Source: Collinsella aerofaciens ATCC 25986 (GTDB lineage Bacteria; Actinomycetota; Coriobacteriia; Coriobacteriales; Coriobacteriaceae). From it: a DNA stretch of 64,000 nucleotides. Where the stretch lies: the NCBI RefSeq assembly GCF_010509075.1, contig NZ_CP048433.1:1922001-1986000 (forward strand), in the 5' to 3' direction. Below are positions 23,914 through 33,442 of this stretch, piece by piece (position 1 is the first letter of the stretch; the number at the start of each line of letters is the position of its first letter). The notes beneath the pieces are model-generated. The model was not told the DNA's origin, did no database searches, and saw only the letters and a program-made list of their open reading frames with translations. Both the position numbers and the translations under genes were made by a program.

Positions 23914-26742
23914 ATGCCTGCCAGCAAGAAAGAGGCAAAGGAGTTCGTCAAACGGTGGAAGAAGCGCCTCGGTGCCATCCCCGCAGGCTCCAACAACGAG
24001 CAGCAGGATACGCAGAAGTTCTGGGTCGACCTGCTCATCAACGTCCTGGGCATCCCGTCCAACACCATAGACAGCTTCGTTGACTTCGAGCGGAAGGTGA
24101 GAGGCCGTCGCATCGACGTGTTCGTCTCCGACCACAACTTCCTCTGCGAGCAGAAGTCGTGGGGCATCGACCTCGACAAGCCCGAACCCAGGAACGGCGG
24201 CATGGAGACGCCGCTTCAGCAGGCCATGTGGTACGCGCGGCACCTGCCGTACTCTGAGCGCCCCCGCTGGGTGATGACGTGCAACTTCGGGACCTTCCGT
24301 CTATACGACCTCGACAACGAGCGGCCCGAGGACACCGTGCAGGAGTTCTCCCTCGAAGAGCTCCCGGACAGTCTGTATCTTCTGTCCTTCCTGACCTCCA
24401 ACGAGACGAGCCGTCTGCACAAGGAGCAGCAGCTCTCCATCGAGGCCGGGGCCTACGTCTCTAGGCTCTACGATGCCCTCGCCAAGCAGTACCACCACAT
24501 CGAGGAGAAGGACGAGCGCGCGCAGGAGGAGCAGCGCTCCCTCAACGTGCTCATCACCCGAATCATTTTTCTGCTCTACGCCGAGGACGCCGACCTCCTG
24601 CAATCGCACCAGGCGTTCGGTAGGTACTGCGAGGGTGACCCTGCCAAGCTCCACCGCAAGCTGGTGGACCTGTTCGAGGCGATCGACACGCCCCTGGACA
24701 AGCGGGACGAGTACATGGACGAGGACCTCGCGGCCTTCCCCTACGTGAACGGCGGTCTGTTCGCCGACTCCTCCATCATCGTCCCGCAGATGACCCCGGA
24801 GATCCTCGAAGCCATCACCGACGCGTCCCAGGACTTCGACTGGCGCGAGATCTCGGGCGTCATCTTCGGCGGCGTGTTCGAGGGCACGCTGAACCCCGAG
24901 ACGCGCCATGCCGGGGGCATGCACTACACGAGCGTCGAGAATATCGAGCGCTGCCTCAGGCCGCTCTTCCTCGACGAGCTGTGGGATGAGCTGCACGAGG
25001 CCGAGGGCGAGAGGACGGCTGCCAAGCGCAAGCAGGCCCTGGCGAGGCTGCACGACAAGGTGGCCTCCATCACCATCGGCGACCCGGCATGCGGCTCGGG
25101 CAACTTCCTTACCGAGGCGTACCGGCAGCTGCGCACCATCGAGAACCGAATCATCGAGGACGAGCTCAGCGAGGAGACCGGCAACGCGGGGCAGACATCC
25201 CTCGTCATTGCGCAGGATAGCCCCGTCCGCGTTTCTCTCGATCAACTGTACGGCATCGAGATTAACGACTTCGCCGTCTCGGTCGCAAAGACCGCCCTTT
25301 GGATCACCGAGGAGCAGATGCTCCGAAAGACGCAGGAGATATACGTCGGTTATGACTTCGACTTCCTGCCGCTCAGGAGCCTCAGCAACCTCCATGAGGG
25401 CAACGCCCTCAAGACCGATTGGTCCGAGGTGTTCCCCGATGACCTTACTTATCTTGTGGGCAACCCGCCGTTCCTGGGTGCTCGCAACCAATCCAAGGAG
25501 CAGAAGGCAGAGCTCCTTGAGGTCTTCGATGGAGCGAAGAACGCAGGCAACATCGACTACTGCGGGGCCTGGTACATGAAGGCCGCGAGGTTCACGCAGG
25601 GAAAGCGTACGCGCTGCGCCCTGGTCTCTACCAACTCGATATGTCAGGGCGAGCAGGTCGCCAACCTCTGGAAACCCCTGCATGACATGGGCATCCATAT
25701 CGATTTCGCACACAACACCTTCCGCTGGGACAACGAGGCGGCGGACAAAGCACACGTGTTCTGCGTCATCGTCGGGTTCTCCCGCGAAGCGGGGAACAAG
25801 ACGCTCTTCTATCATGCGACGCCCGATTCTGACGAAGACCGGATTGCCGTTCCTCGGCTCAATGCCTATCTGAAGAACGCGCCCGACGCTTTCATCTGGA
25901 ACAGAAGCAAGCCTTTGTCGGACGTGCCCGCTATCGGTATCGGCTCTCAACCGATTGATGGCGGCAACTATCTGTTCACACCGGAGGAGAAGGCGGCGTT
26001 CCTTTCGAAAGAGCCCGCGGCTGAGAAGTACTTTCATAAATGGCTTGGATCGCAGGAGTTCATACGGGGTATTGAGAGATGGTGCCTGTGGTTGGGGGAG
26101 GCCTCGTGGGCCGATCTCAAGGGCCTTCCTTGTTGTAGGGAGAGAATCGAGAACGTTAGAAACTATCGCCTGAGTAGCTCGAGGAAGCAGACCTTGAAAG
26201 CAGCCGAGAGGCCGAACCATTTCGGTACCGAAATCATTCCTAATTCGACTGCCATCATTGTCCCCAAAGTCTCGTCAGAGCGTAGAAGGTATATCCCTAT
26301 GGGGTTTGTCGGGTCTGAGACGTTGTGCAGTGACTTGGTGTTTCTAATACCCAATGCGACGCTCTATCACTTTGGCGTCCTTCAGTCACAGCTCCACAAC
26401 GCATGGATGCGCACGGTCGCGGGGCGGCTCAAATCCGATTACCGCTATTCCGGCGGAATCGTCTACAACAACTTCGTCTGGCCCGAGCCCAGTGAAGAGC
26501 AAAGGAACGAGGTTGAACGCTGCGCCCAAGCCGTGCTCGACGCTCGGGATGCCCAAGAAGGTGCGACGCTCGCGGACATGTACGATCCCAAGAACGAGAC
26601 GTTCTTCCCCGAGCTGATGGCAGCGCACAAGGCGCTCGACGCCGCCGTCGAAGCCGCCTATGGCGTCGACTTCGGTGGGGATGAGGAGAAGATAGTCGCC
26701 CATCTCTTCAACCTGTACGCCGAGAAGGTCGGTGAACTATAG
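23914..26742 (+). CDS. Single-chain MmeI-like restriction-modification enzyme
   Basis: A 942-residue protein with the type IIL/MmeI layout. The N-terminal endonuclease domain has D68 ... E79-Q-K81, a PD-(D/E)XK motif. A helical connector follows (about 150-330), then a gamma-class adenine methyltransferase with the SAM motif DPACGSGNF starting at residue 390 and catalytic NPPF at 517-520. The C-terminal 330 residues should contain target recognition (YRYSGGIVYNNFVWPEP). It would methylate one strand of its site and cut at a distance. Start at 23914 follows gcaggaggtccgg. The next gene overlaps by 1 nt. All key residues appear intact. Confidence 0.88.
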   Translation: MPASKKEAKEFVKRWKKRLGAIPAGSNNEQQDTQKFWVDLLINVLGIPSNTIDSFVDFERKVRGRRIDVFVSDHNFLCEQKSWGIDLDKPEPRNGGMETPLQQAMWYARHLPYSERPRWVMTCNFGTFRLYDLDNERPEDTVQEFSLEELPDSLYLLSFLTSNETSRLHKEQQLSIEAGAYVSRLYDALAKQYHHIEEKDERAQEEQRSLNVLITRIIFLLYAEDADLLQSHQAFGRYCEGDPAKLHRKLVDLFEAIDTPLDKRDEYMDEDLAAFPYVNGGLFADSSIIVPQMTPEILEAITDASQDFDWREISGVIFGGVFEGTLNPETRHAGGMHYTSVENIERCLRPLFLDELWDELHEAEGERTAAKRKQALARLHDKVASITIGDPACGSGNFLTEAYRQLRTIENRIIEDELSEETGNAGQTSLVIAQDSPVRVSLDQLYGIEINDFAVSVAKTALWITEEQMLRKTQEIYVGYDFDFLPLRSLSNLHEGNALKTDWSEVFPDDLTYLVGNPPFLGARNQSKEQKAELLEVFDGAKNAGNIDYCGAWYMKAARFTQGKRTRCALVSTNSICQGEQVANLWKPLHDMGIHIDFAHNTFRWDNEAADKAHVFCVIVGFSREAGNKTLFYHATPDSDEDRIAVPRLNAYLKNAPDAFIWNRSKPLSDVPAIGIGSQPIDGGNYLFTPEEKAAFLSKEPAAEKYFHKWLGSQEFIRGIERWCLWLGEASWADLKGLPCCRERIENVRNYRLSSSRKQTLKAAERPNHFGTEIIPNSTAIIVPKVSSERRRYIPMGFVGSETLCSDLVFLIPNATLYHFGVLQSQLHNAWMRTVAGRLKSDYRYSGGIVYNNFVWPEPSEEQRNEVERCAQAVLDARDAQEGATLADMYDPKNETFFPELMAAHKALDAAVEAAYGVDFGGDEEKIVAHLFNLYAEKVGEL

Positions 26743-28511
26743 TGCAAAACTCCATCTATAACCCCATATCGCTGGAGGTTGGTAACATCCTGAAGGACGT
26801 ACAGACGGGCAAGATCGGTCTGCCCGATCTGCAACGACCCTTCGTGTGGGGCAACGAAAAGGTCCGCGACCTGCTTGATTCCATGCTCCGCGGATACCCT
26901 ATTGGCTATGTGATGCTGTGGGACTCTCCGAGCGACAACGCGGGCAAGAAGACCGCCATAGGCTCGAACCAAAAGGTGTATACCGTCCCCAAGTCCCTTG
27001 TCATCGACGGACAGCAGAGACTCACTGCCCTTCTGAGCTCCCTGTACGGCGTGTCCGTGCGAGACAAGAACTTCAGGGAGCGAACGGTGAAGGTCGCCTA
27101 CGATCCCATCGCACGCTCATTCAAAAATGCCGACGCCTCGACCGAGAAGGATTCGCGCTATATGCCGGACGTATCCGAGGCCTTCGCGGCGAACCACGAT
27201 AACAAGCTGAGCGCCTATCGCAGGGCGTTCATCAAGCGCCTTAACGAGGCGAACGCCAAAAAGGGAGAACCCGAACTCGACGATGACGGCGAGGATGCCG
27301 TCGAGAGCGGGCTCAACGCATTACTCGGGCTTGAGCGTTATCTTCTGCCGACGCTGGAGATTTCCGAATCGGCTGACGAGGAGACCGTATCGGACATCTT
27401 TGTGCGTGTGAACTCGCAAGGGCAGGCGCTTAAGCAGGATGACTTCATCATGACCCTGCTTTCGGTCTACGAACCTGCCATGAGGGAGCGTATAGAGGAG
27501 TTCTGCGCCATGAGCCATGCGCCCGCAAAGGGCACCTCGTACAACCCGCTCATGACCGTCTCGCCGACGCATATCATTCGCGCCACGGTGGGCGTGGGGT
27601 TCAAGAGGGGTCGCCTACGTTATGCCTACCAGATTCTTCGTGGGCGAGATCTCAAGACAAAGGAAACGACGCCCGAGACGCGAGCCGAGAACTTTGCCAC
27701 GTTCGGTCGCGCCCTCGATCTCGTGCTTGACTTGAACAACTGGCATGCCTTCATCAACACGCTGGCGGAGGCGGGCTACGTCTGCTCCGACCAGGTGGGG
27801 TCGGGCAACGCGCTCATGTTCTGCTATGCGTTCTACCTTATCGGGCGCTATGAGTTCGACATGGAGCCACTGGCTGTGCGCGGGCTCGTGCGGCGCTGGT
27901 ATTTCGCCGCAGCCATAACGGGGCTCTATGTGGGATCCTTCGAATCCGAGTTCGAGCAGCAGCTTAACGACGTCTCGCGCCTTGATACTGCCGACGAGTT
28001 CCAGGCGTACTTCGATCGTAGGCTCGCCGCCATCATGACGGACGATTATTTCTCCATTACGCTGCCCAGCTCCCTCGATGCAAACGAGGCGACGGGTCCG
28101 ACCTGGTGGGGCTTCGTCGCAGCTCAGGTTGTGCTCGGTGCCAAGGCGCTGTTCAGCACGGCCCCGCTGTCCCAGCTCCTGCTCATGGGCTCGTCGGGCT
28201 CGAAGAAGGCGCTGGACAAGCACCACCTGTTCCCGGACAACTACCTGAAGTCCAGGGGCTACCTCTCGCAGCGTAGCAACAGGGGCAACTTCACCCTCGT
28301 GGACTACCAGAACAACATCTACATCTCGGACGACGCCCCGAGCGAGTACGTCAGGAAGTACCGCGACTCGCTGGGGGAGGACGAGTACCGCCGCAACTGC
28401 GAGGAGCATGCCCTGCCCATAGGGTTCGAGGACCTCGATTACGAGGAGTTCCTCGGCAGGCGCAGGCGTCTCATGGGCGAGCTGGTGAAGAGGGCGTACG
28501 AGCAGTTGTAG
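26742..28511 (+). CDS. DUF262 protein with C-terminal HNH-type domain (GmrSD-like)
   Basis: A 589-residue protein. The N-terminal DUF262 domain (about 1-230) has LQRPFVWG and the ParB/Srx-like nucleotide motif DGQQRLT at 89-95. A long helical middle part follows. The C-terminal DUF1524/HNH-like end has KHHLFP with His494-His495 and N-rich RGNFTLVDYQNNIY. This arrangement is that of GmrS-GmrD and BrxU-like modification-dependent nucleases. It starts with GTG overlapping the TAG stop of the methyltransferase gene, so the two are translationally coupled. It may cut modified foreign DNA or act as partner of the MmeI-like enzyme. Confidence 0.85.
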   Translation: MQNSIYNPISLEVGNILKDVQTGKIGLPDLQRPFVWGNEKVRDLLDSMLRGYPIGYVMLWDSPSDNAGKKTAIGSNQKVYTVPKSLVIDGQQRLTALLSSLYGVSVRDKNFRERTVKVAYDPIARSFKNADASTEKDSRYMPDVSEAFAANHDNKLSAYRRAFIKRLNEANAKKGEPELDDDGEDAVESGLNALLGLERYLLPTLEISESADEETVSDIFVRVNSQGQALKQDDFIMTLLSVYEPAMRERIEEFCAMSHAPAKGTSYNPLMTVSPTHIIRATVGVGFKRGRLRYAYQILRGRDLKTKETTPETRAENFATFGRALDLVLDLNNWHAFINTLAEAGYVCSDQVGSGNALMFCYAFYLIGRYEFDMEPLAVRGLVRRWYFAAAITGLYVGSFESEFEQQLNDVSRLDTADEFQAYFDRRLAAIMTDDYFSITLPSSLDANEATGPTWWGFVAAQVVLGAKALFSTAPLSQLLLMGSSGSKKALDKHHLFPDNYLKSRGYLSQRSNRGNFTLVDYQNNIYISDDAPSEYVRKYRDSLGEDEYRRNCEEHALPIGFEDLDYEEFLGRRRRLMGELVKRAYEQL

Positions 28512-28995
28512 GCTCGCGCCATGGACCCGCCCCTGAGGGTCGAGGCGTAGCAATCGGCCTTGCGGCCGATGGGTCCCGCTCATGGGCGGGCCCCCGCGAC
28601 GCGAGGCGTCGCTCTCGCTGCGGCTCCCTGCAACGCTCCCCATGGGTCGCGTTTCGTCCGCCTCCGCTCACGCCGGCCCCGCCCGCCGAACGGCTGCGCT
28701 CGATGGCTTCCGGAAGTCGCCATCGCTACGCCGTGGTCGCCGGGCGGGGCCTCTCGCGCCGGGTCGCCAAGCGCCGTCGTACGACGCTCCCCAGGGTCGT
28801 GTCTCCTCGGCGTCGGCTCAGCCGGCGCTCACCCGCCCGGGCTCGCGTTGCCCCTGGCAAGTGGCTCGCTCCGTGCGGGCAAGATATGGATTCCGTTGCA
28901 CGGAATCATCTTGCCGCCTGCGGCGGGGGCGAACCGCTCCGAAGTCGCTCTCGCCAAAAGGGGCCGGGACGCCTGTTGCGTCCCGGCCCAAATGC
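28512..28995. other. GC-rich non-coding stretch with hairpins, candidate oriT region
   Basis: About 480 bases between the convergent defence and mobilisation genes, very GC-rich, with no convincing start or RBS. It contains many short inverted repeats, the clearest being gcaagat...gattccg (28879-28895) against cggaatcatcttgc (28901-28914), a hairpin with a 3-nt bulge. Its place beside the relaxase gene fits a transfer origin, but no nick-site consensus was recognised. Confidence 0.4.
28962..28988 (-). terminator. Terminator after the relaxase gene
   Basis: Perfect 11-bp arms ggccgggacgc / gcgtcccggcc with a 5-nt loop. On the minus strand it is followed by ccttttgg, so it ends transcription of the mobilisation genes. 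Confidence 0.75.
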
Positions 28996-29934
28996 TCAGT
29001 CCCCTCGCCCGTTCTGGTTCTCGAGCGCCTTGCGCTCAAGCTCCCAGAACGCCCTCATCGCCGTCGCTATCCCGCGCAGCGTGAAGCGGACGACGAGGCC
29101 GGTCGAGTGGTCGACCGCGAAGCCGAGCCTGCCGCCGTTTACCTTCCGCACAGCCCCGAGGGCCTTCGAGAAGAATCGGTACTGAAGGCTCCCGCCCTTC
29201 GACCTGGCGAGCTCGATGCCGTCCCGCCTGAGCCGCCGCTCAAGCTCGCCCATCCGGTCGGGGCAGTCGCGCATGCGCCCGACCTCCTCGATCCGGCGGG
29301 CGACCGCGACGCGGATGCGGGCGTTCTCCGAGCGCTCGGCCTGCCCCTTTCGGGCCATGTCGCGCTCTTCCGTGCCGGGTTGCCTCGCGTGGACGCGCGA
29401 GTTGGCCTTGCCGCGCTCAAGCTGCCTGAGTCCATACCTCTCGTCCAGGGTACGGACGGTCTTCACGCGTGATGCCGCCGCCTTTCGGGCGGGGCCCTCG
29501 TCGAGCCTTCGGCCGGTTTCCAGATCACTGCGGTTGATGCCGAGGTGCACGGCGTAGCGGTCAGTGGCGTCCGCGCGGCAGCGCTCGCGGTGCAGCACCA
29601 TCACGACCTCCTGGTTGGGGTAGCGCTCGGCCACGTACTCCCTCGCATAGCGCATGCACAGCTCCGGCGTCATCTTCCCGCCGTTGAGGTCGCACTCGTC
29701 TGGGAGGAACCCGAGTATCTGGTGCTGCATGTAGGTACACTTGGCACCGGCCTTGCCGGGCCTGTCGTGACCCATGGCCGCCCTCGTGTCCGCCATCTCC
29801 TGAAACCAGCGGTCATCGTCGATGATGTTCTGCGTGCCGTGGGCGAGCGCCTTGTCGCGGTCCCAGGAGAGGTAATCCCTGAGTCTCGCGAGGTGCCTCT
29901 CGCTGCAGACGCTCGTCTGCTTTATCGCCGTCAT
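28996..29934 (-). CDS. Relaxase / mobilisation nuclease-like protein
   Basis: A 312-residue protein. The first half shows relaxase traits: a KCTYMQHQILGF strand, an acidic stretch, then VVMVLHRERCRADATDRYAVHLGINRSD split here as VVMVLHRERC and DRYAVHLGINRSD, giving the metal-binding histidine pattern of mobilisation nucleases. The C-terminal half is basic and Arg-rich. It would nick one strand at the origin of transfer and stay attached to it. It starts 10 nt downstream of the coupling-protein stop, with ggaggcg as RBS. The exact MOB class is not clear; it is smaller than most relaxases. Confidence 0.7.
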   Translation of the reverse strand: MTAIKQTSVCSERHLARLRDYLSWDRDKALAHGTQNIIDDDRWFQEMADTRAAMGHDRPGKAGAKCTYMQHQILGFLPDECDLNGGKMTPELCMRYAREYVAERYPNQEVVMVLHRERCRADATDRYAVHLGINRSDLETGRRLDEGPARKAAASRVKTVRTLDERYGLRQLERGKANSRVHARQPGTEERDMARKGQAERSENARIRVAVARRIEEVGRMRDCPDRMGELERRLRRDGIELARSKGGSLQYRFFSKALGAVRKVNGGRLGFAVDHSTGLVVRFTLRGIATAMRAFWELERKALENQNGRGD

Positions 29935-29944
29935 GGTCGCCTCC

Positions 29945-31867
29945 CTAGTCGAGCGAGAGCCCGCTGAATTTGCCGCCCGGCTTGCTCCCGTTCTTCTTCT
30001 CCGGCTCGGGCCACTTTGGGCACCAGGTCGAGGCCTCCTCGCGCATCTTCCCAGCAGCTGACTCGTCGAGGCGGCGCTGGTAGGCGCGACGGTTCTCCGC
30101 CTCGTGCTCGGGGGTCCCGAGGTCGAAGTGCTCCCTTGTGGGTGTGTTGGTGCAGTCGGTGACGGGGGAGCGGAAGACGCCGGCTCGACATGCGGGCATA
30201 CCGTTGTCCGCGTGCTTCACGACGATGATCCCGTCCCGGTCCGGGGCCATGCCGCGCCACTCCCAGGGGTGTATCACGTCGTCGGCGCTCTCGCTGTAGG
30301 ACGTCGAGGATGACGTGCCCGACGCGGCCCTGCCGTTGCTCGTGCCCTGCGTGTGGCGCGTGGTCTTGCCGATGAGCTCGGTGAAGTACCGGCGGTCCTC
30401 CTCCTCGGCGAGCTTCATCGCAATCTTGACCCCGCAGTTCGCGAGGATCTTCCTGCGGCCGTCTCTCTCGCCATACTTGTTGAGCTGGGATACGTCCTGC
30501 GTCGCTCCGACCCAGAACGTCCCGCACCCGCGCCCGAGACTGAGGAGGGCGGGCAGGCACTCGACGCGGGGCAGGTTGCCCCACTCGTCGCCGAGTATCT
30601 GCACGGGGCGGGGGAGCCTGCCGCCGTTCACGTCCGCGACCGCCTGGACCGAAGCCCAGAGCTGCGAGAGGAACATCGCCGCGATGCAGTTGTAGGGGGA
30701 GCCCTCGTCGAGCACGTGGAGGAAGACGGCGCTTTTCTCCGTGAGTACCGTGTGCGGGTCGATGTCGGAGCCGGAGGTCATCCAGGCGACCGGGGCGGAG
30801 GAGAACGGGCGCAGGGCGACCTTGAGCGTCGAGAGGATGCTCCTGAGCTCGTTGCCGCCCGAGGAGACGAACTGCGACGCCCTGCCCTTGGCGGGGTGGC
30901 CGCTCGGCAGAGCGCGGAAGACGGCCTTCAGGGGCTCGGACGGGTCGTCTCCCTCGGCCTCGGTGCCGCGGTCCAGGACCTCGCAGACGGTCGCGAGGTG
31001 CTTTGATTCCTCGGGACACTCGTCGGACATGGAGACCAGCAGGACCAGGGCCGAGAGCAGGCCCCTGGCCGAGGCGGTCCAGTGCGAGCCCTTGTCTTTC
31101 TCGTCGTCCTGCACCACGAGCTCCGCGATGGCGTCCGCCGCCTGCTCGGCCTCCTGGTCGCGTCCCTCGGCATGGAGGTCGAGCACCTGCTTGAGCGGGT
31201 TGAACCTCTGTCCCCTATAGGGGTGCTGCGTGTCGAGAAGCAGGACGCGATAGCCGCGACGGGCCAGCTCGTCGCCCGTGAGTTCTATGAGCTCGTTTTT
31301 CACGTCGGAGACGATTAGGGTCGCGGGCTCGGATCCGTTGGAAGCGCCGCCGTAGCTGAGCAGGTCGATTGAGGGGAGATAGAGGAAGCGACTCTTACCT
31401 GACCCGGTGGCCCCTGACACGAAGGCCATCTTCTTGGGCTCGTAGAGATAGCAGGGTTTGCCGTGATACTTGGTGAACCCATAGACGAACCCACGTGACG
31501 AGGGATTCGTCGAGCCGTCCCAGGTCATGGACCCTTTTATGACCTCGCGACCCGTCTTGACGTGGGCGTCGCCGAGCACGCCGCCGTCCTCGGCCCTCGC
31601 GTTGAGGGTGGTCGAGTAGGCGATGAGAGTGCAGATGCAAAAGGCGAGGAGGAAGGTCAGCAGGGTTCCGAGCGGGCAAGCAGTGAACCCACCCGTGAGC
31701 CACCAGCCGAGGACGGTATCCACGCCGAACGACGACGGAATCGCAGCCGCGCCTAACGGTGTCCCGGCGACGAAATCGTCGACGGGGACGGCGAGGACGG
31801 GGCATGCGAGGATCGCTAGGAGAAGAGATGATATGAGCGCTGTGGGCATCTTGGTTTTCATGATCAT
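29945..31867 (-). CDS. VirD4/TraG-type coupling protein
   Basis: A 640-residue inner-membrane ATPase that hands the relaxase-DNA complex to a secretion channel. Two N-terminal membrane segments (about 8-28 and 52-82) precede the ATPase: Walker A GATGSGKS at 152-159, and the TraG/VirD4 signature VQILGDEWGNLPR with WVGATQDVSQL further on. The C-terminus is Lys/Gly-rich. The ATG at 31867 overlaps the stop codon of the MobC-like gene (ATGA), showing translational coupling; a second ATG at 31861 is possible. No other secretion genes are in the island, so it must borrow a channel. Confidence 0.92.
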   Translation of the reverse strand: MIMKTKMPTALISSLLLAILACPVLAVPVDDFVAGTPLGAAAIPSSFGVDTVLGWWLTGGFTACPLGTLLTFLLAFCICTLIAYSTTLNARAEDGGVLGDAHVKTGREVIKGSMTWDGSTNPSSRGFVYGFTKYHGKPCYLYEPKKMAFVSGATGSGKSRFLYLPSIDLLSYGGASNGSEPATLIVSDVKNELIELTGDELARRGYRVLLLDTQHPYRGQRFNPLKQVLDLHAEGRDQEAEQAADAIAELVVQDDEKDKGSHWTASARGLLSALVLLVSMSDECPEESKHLATVCEVLDRGTEAEGDDPSEPLKAVFRALPSGHPAKGRASQFVSSGGNELRSILSTLKVALRPFSSAPVAWMTSGSDIDPHTVLTEKSAVFLHVLDEGSPYNCIAAMFLSQLWASVQAVADVNGGRLPRPVQILGDEWGNLPRVECLPALLSLGRGCGTFWVGATQDVSQLNKYGERDGRRKILANCGVKIAMKLAEEEDRRYFTELIGKTTRHTQGTSNGRAASGTSSSTSYSESADDVIHPWEWRGMAPDRDGIIVVKHADNGMPACRAGVFRSPVTDCTNTPTREHFDLGTPEHEAENRRAYQRRLDESAAGKMREEASTWCPKWPEPEKKNGSKPGGKFSGLSLD

Positions 31868-32208
31868 TCTCGATTCTTGGAGATGAGGTTCGATAGCTGC
31901 GAGGCCGTGCCCGATACCAGACGGACGGCCTCCGCGAGCTGTTGGGCCGTCTGCGTATCCACGCCATAGGCGTTTGCGGTGCGAACGGCCTGGTTGAGGT
32001 TTCCGCCCTGCTTCTTCATCTGATGAAGAAGCTGCCGCAGCGTCGCCTCGTCGGCGATCCTGACGGGCTTCTCACCGATGAGGAGGGCGGCTTCGCGCAT
32101 GAACGTCGATGGGGCCATACCAAAAGAGGAGGAGCGCACCGTGATGGCGGCACGCTCCTCCTCGGTCATGCGGACGTTTATATGCGCGGTCTTGGCTTTG
32201 CCACGCAT
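31864..32208 (-). CDS. MobC-like relaxosome accessory protein
   Basis: A 114-residue protein with an N-terminal ribbon-helix-helix (AHINVRMTEEERAAI, then SSFGMAPSTFMREAAL) and a MobC-type helical end with GGNLNQAVRTANAYG. Such proteins bind next to oriT and help the relaxase. It begins 3 nt after the ATPase gene ends and overlaps the coupling-protein start. Confidence 0.85.
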   Translation of the reverse strand: MRGKAKTAHINVRMTEEERAAITVRSSSFGMAPSTFMREAALLIGEKPVRIADEATLRQLLHQMKKQGGNLNQAVRTANAYGVDTQTAQQLAEAVRLVSGTASQLSNLISKNRE

Positions 32209-32211
32209 GGG

Positions 32212-33108
32212 CTAGCCCCTGTCGTGGAAGGTGGCGCGCGCACCGTCGAAGTCGAGTCGGGACTCGCCCAGCGTGCCGTAGCGGTTCTTGAGGGCGACGA
32301 GCTTGAGGGGCGTGCCGGTTGCGGGAGACTCGTAGGGCCACTCGGGCTTGTCATTGTCATCGGCGAGGTAGAGCACCGAGTCAAAGCCGTACTCGACAGC
32401 GGAGGAACCACCGAACATGGCGAGGTTGGGCCTGGCCGACTTCCCGGAATCGTAGGACTTGCGAGTGGTCGAGCTCAGTGCGATGACGGGAGAGCCATAG
32501 AGGTTCGAGATTTCGCGGAGGCCCTTCACGCATGCTGTGATAGCCAATCGCTCGTCGATGAACTGCTGGTCCGCCGTGACGCCGCAGGCGAGGAGCTGGA
32601 GGTAGTCAATGAAGACGATGGGAACCTCGCCGCGCTCGCGTGTTACCAGCCCGACGAGGTTGGAGAGCTCCACGGTGTTGAGCGGGCCGGTGATGCAGAG
32701 ATTGGGGGCGATCTGGGTGCGATATTTGTCGAGTGCAGCCTCGAAAGTCGTGTGCTTAGGGTGATTCTGGGTCGCGCAGCTGGAGACCTCGGACAACGCG
32801 ACTTTGCCGTCGCTGAGACGCGCCAGACTCTTCTCGATCAGCTTGTGCGCGGGAAGCTCGGCGGAAACGTAGATTACCGGGTGCCCGTCTGCCGCGAGCT
32901 TGTCGGCCTCCTGGAGTGCCAGTGTCGTCTTGCCCTTGCCCGGGGCGGTCCCGATTGCGTAGTTGAGCCCGGGGTAGACACCGCCGAGGATGCTGTTGAG
33001 TGCGTCGAGCCCGAAGGAGGCGATGGGTTTGTCTTCCTGAAGGGCGTGGACGTGCTCGTCGAGCACATCAAGCTCGAAGACGAGGGGATTGACGTTCGGG
33101 CGCTGCAT
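32212..33108 (-). CDS. DnaB-like helicase-domain ATPase
   Basis: A 298-residue RecA-fold ATPase equivalent to the C-terminal domain of replicative helicase DnaB, without the N-terminal domain. Walker A is APGKGKTT near residue 55; Walker B is VFIDYLQLL; the DnaB-type VIALSSTTRKS and a C-terminal KNRYG motif (arginine-finger region) follow. It may unwind the excised circle during replication or transfer. It begins in a TAATG overlap with the small gene upstream, so it belongs to the same operon as the mobilisation genes. Confidence 0.85.
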   Translation of the reverse strand: MQRPNVNPLVFELDVLDEHVHALQEDKPIASFGLDALNSILGGVYPGLNYAIGTAPGKGKTTLALQEADKLAADGHPVIYVSAELPAHKLIEKSLARLSDGKVALSEVSSCATQNHPKHTTFEAALDKYRTQIAPNLCITGPLNTVELSNLVGLVTRERGEVPIVFIDYLQLLACGVTADQQFIDERLAITACVKGLREISNLYGSPVIALSSTTRKSYDSGKSARPNLAMFGGSSAVEYGFDSVLYLADDNDKPEWPYESPATGTPLKLVALKNRYGTLGESRLDFDGARATFHDRG

Positions 33109-33350
33109 TACTCGCTCGCCCCCTCTGCCAGCTTGTGGAAGTAGTCGAACAGGTCCTCTTCCATGACGAAGTACTGGTTGGCGATGCTAAAGCAGTGGTG
33201 GGTGGACTTCATGAGCTTGATGGCGCTGGATTGTCCGATGCCGGTGAGGATCTGAACGTCCAGGCGGCTCATGATGCGCTTGGTGCCGACATGGCGCAGG
33301 TTGATGCCTGCGGAGATGGCGTCGGTCTTGGGGTCATCTGCAAGATGCAT
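33108..33350 (-). CDS. Small putative DNA-binding (excisionase-like) protein
   Basis: An 80-residue protein. Its centre (about 28-52, LDVQILTGIGQSSAIKLMKS) could form a helix-turn-helix, followed by a strand with QYFVMEEDLFDYF, a wing-like feature of excisionase or MerR-type folds. RBS aaaggag precedes the ATG. It is first in the operon leading to the helicase and mobilisation genes, and could control excision or these genes. Family assignment is tentative. Confidence 0.6.
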   Translation of the reverse strand: MHLADDPKTDAISAGINLRHVGTKRIMSRLDVQILTGIGQSSAIKLMKSTHHCFSIANQYFVMEEDLFDYFHKLAEGASE

Positions 33351-33442
33351 GATAAACTCCTTTAGTAGGGCGCTCGGCTCCTCTTCGATGTTTGGCGACA
33401 GTGAGAGGAGTCGGGTGCTTGTTTATAAAATGGTTTTATCGA

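Noticed and set aside
28560-29472. Plus-strand open frames over the GC-rich gap and the relaxase gene
   Set aside because: They lack an RBS, have Arg/Pro/Ala low-complexity composition and run through the opposite coding strand of the relaxase.
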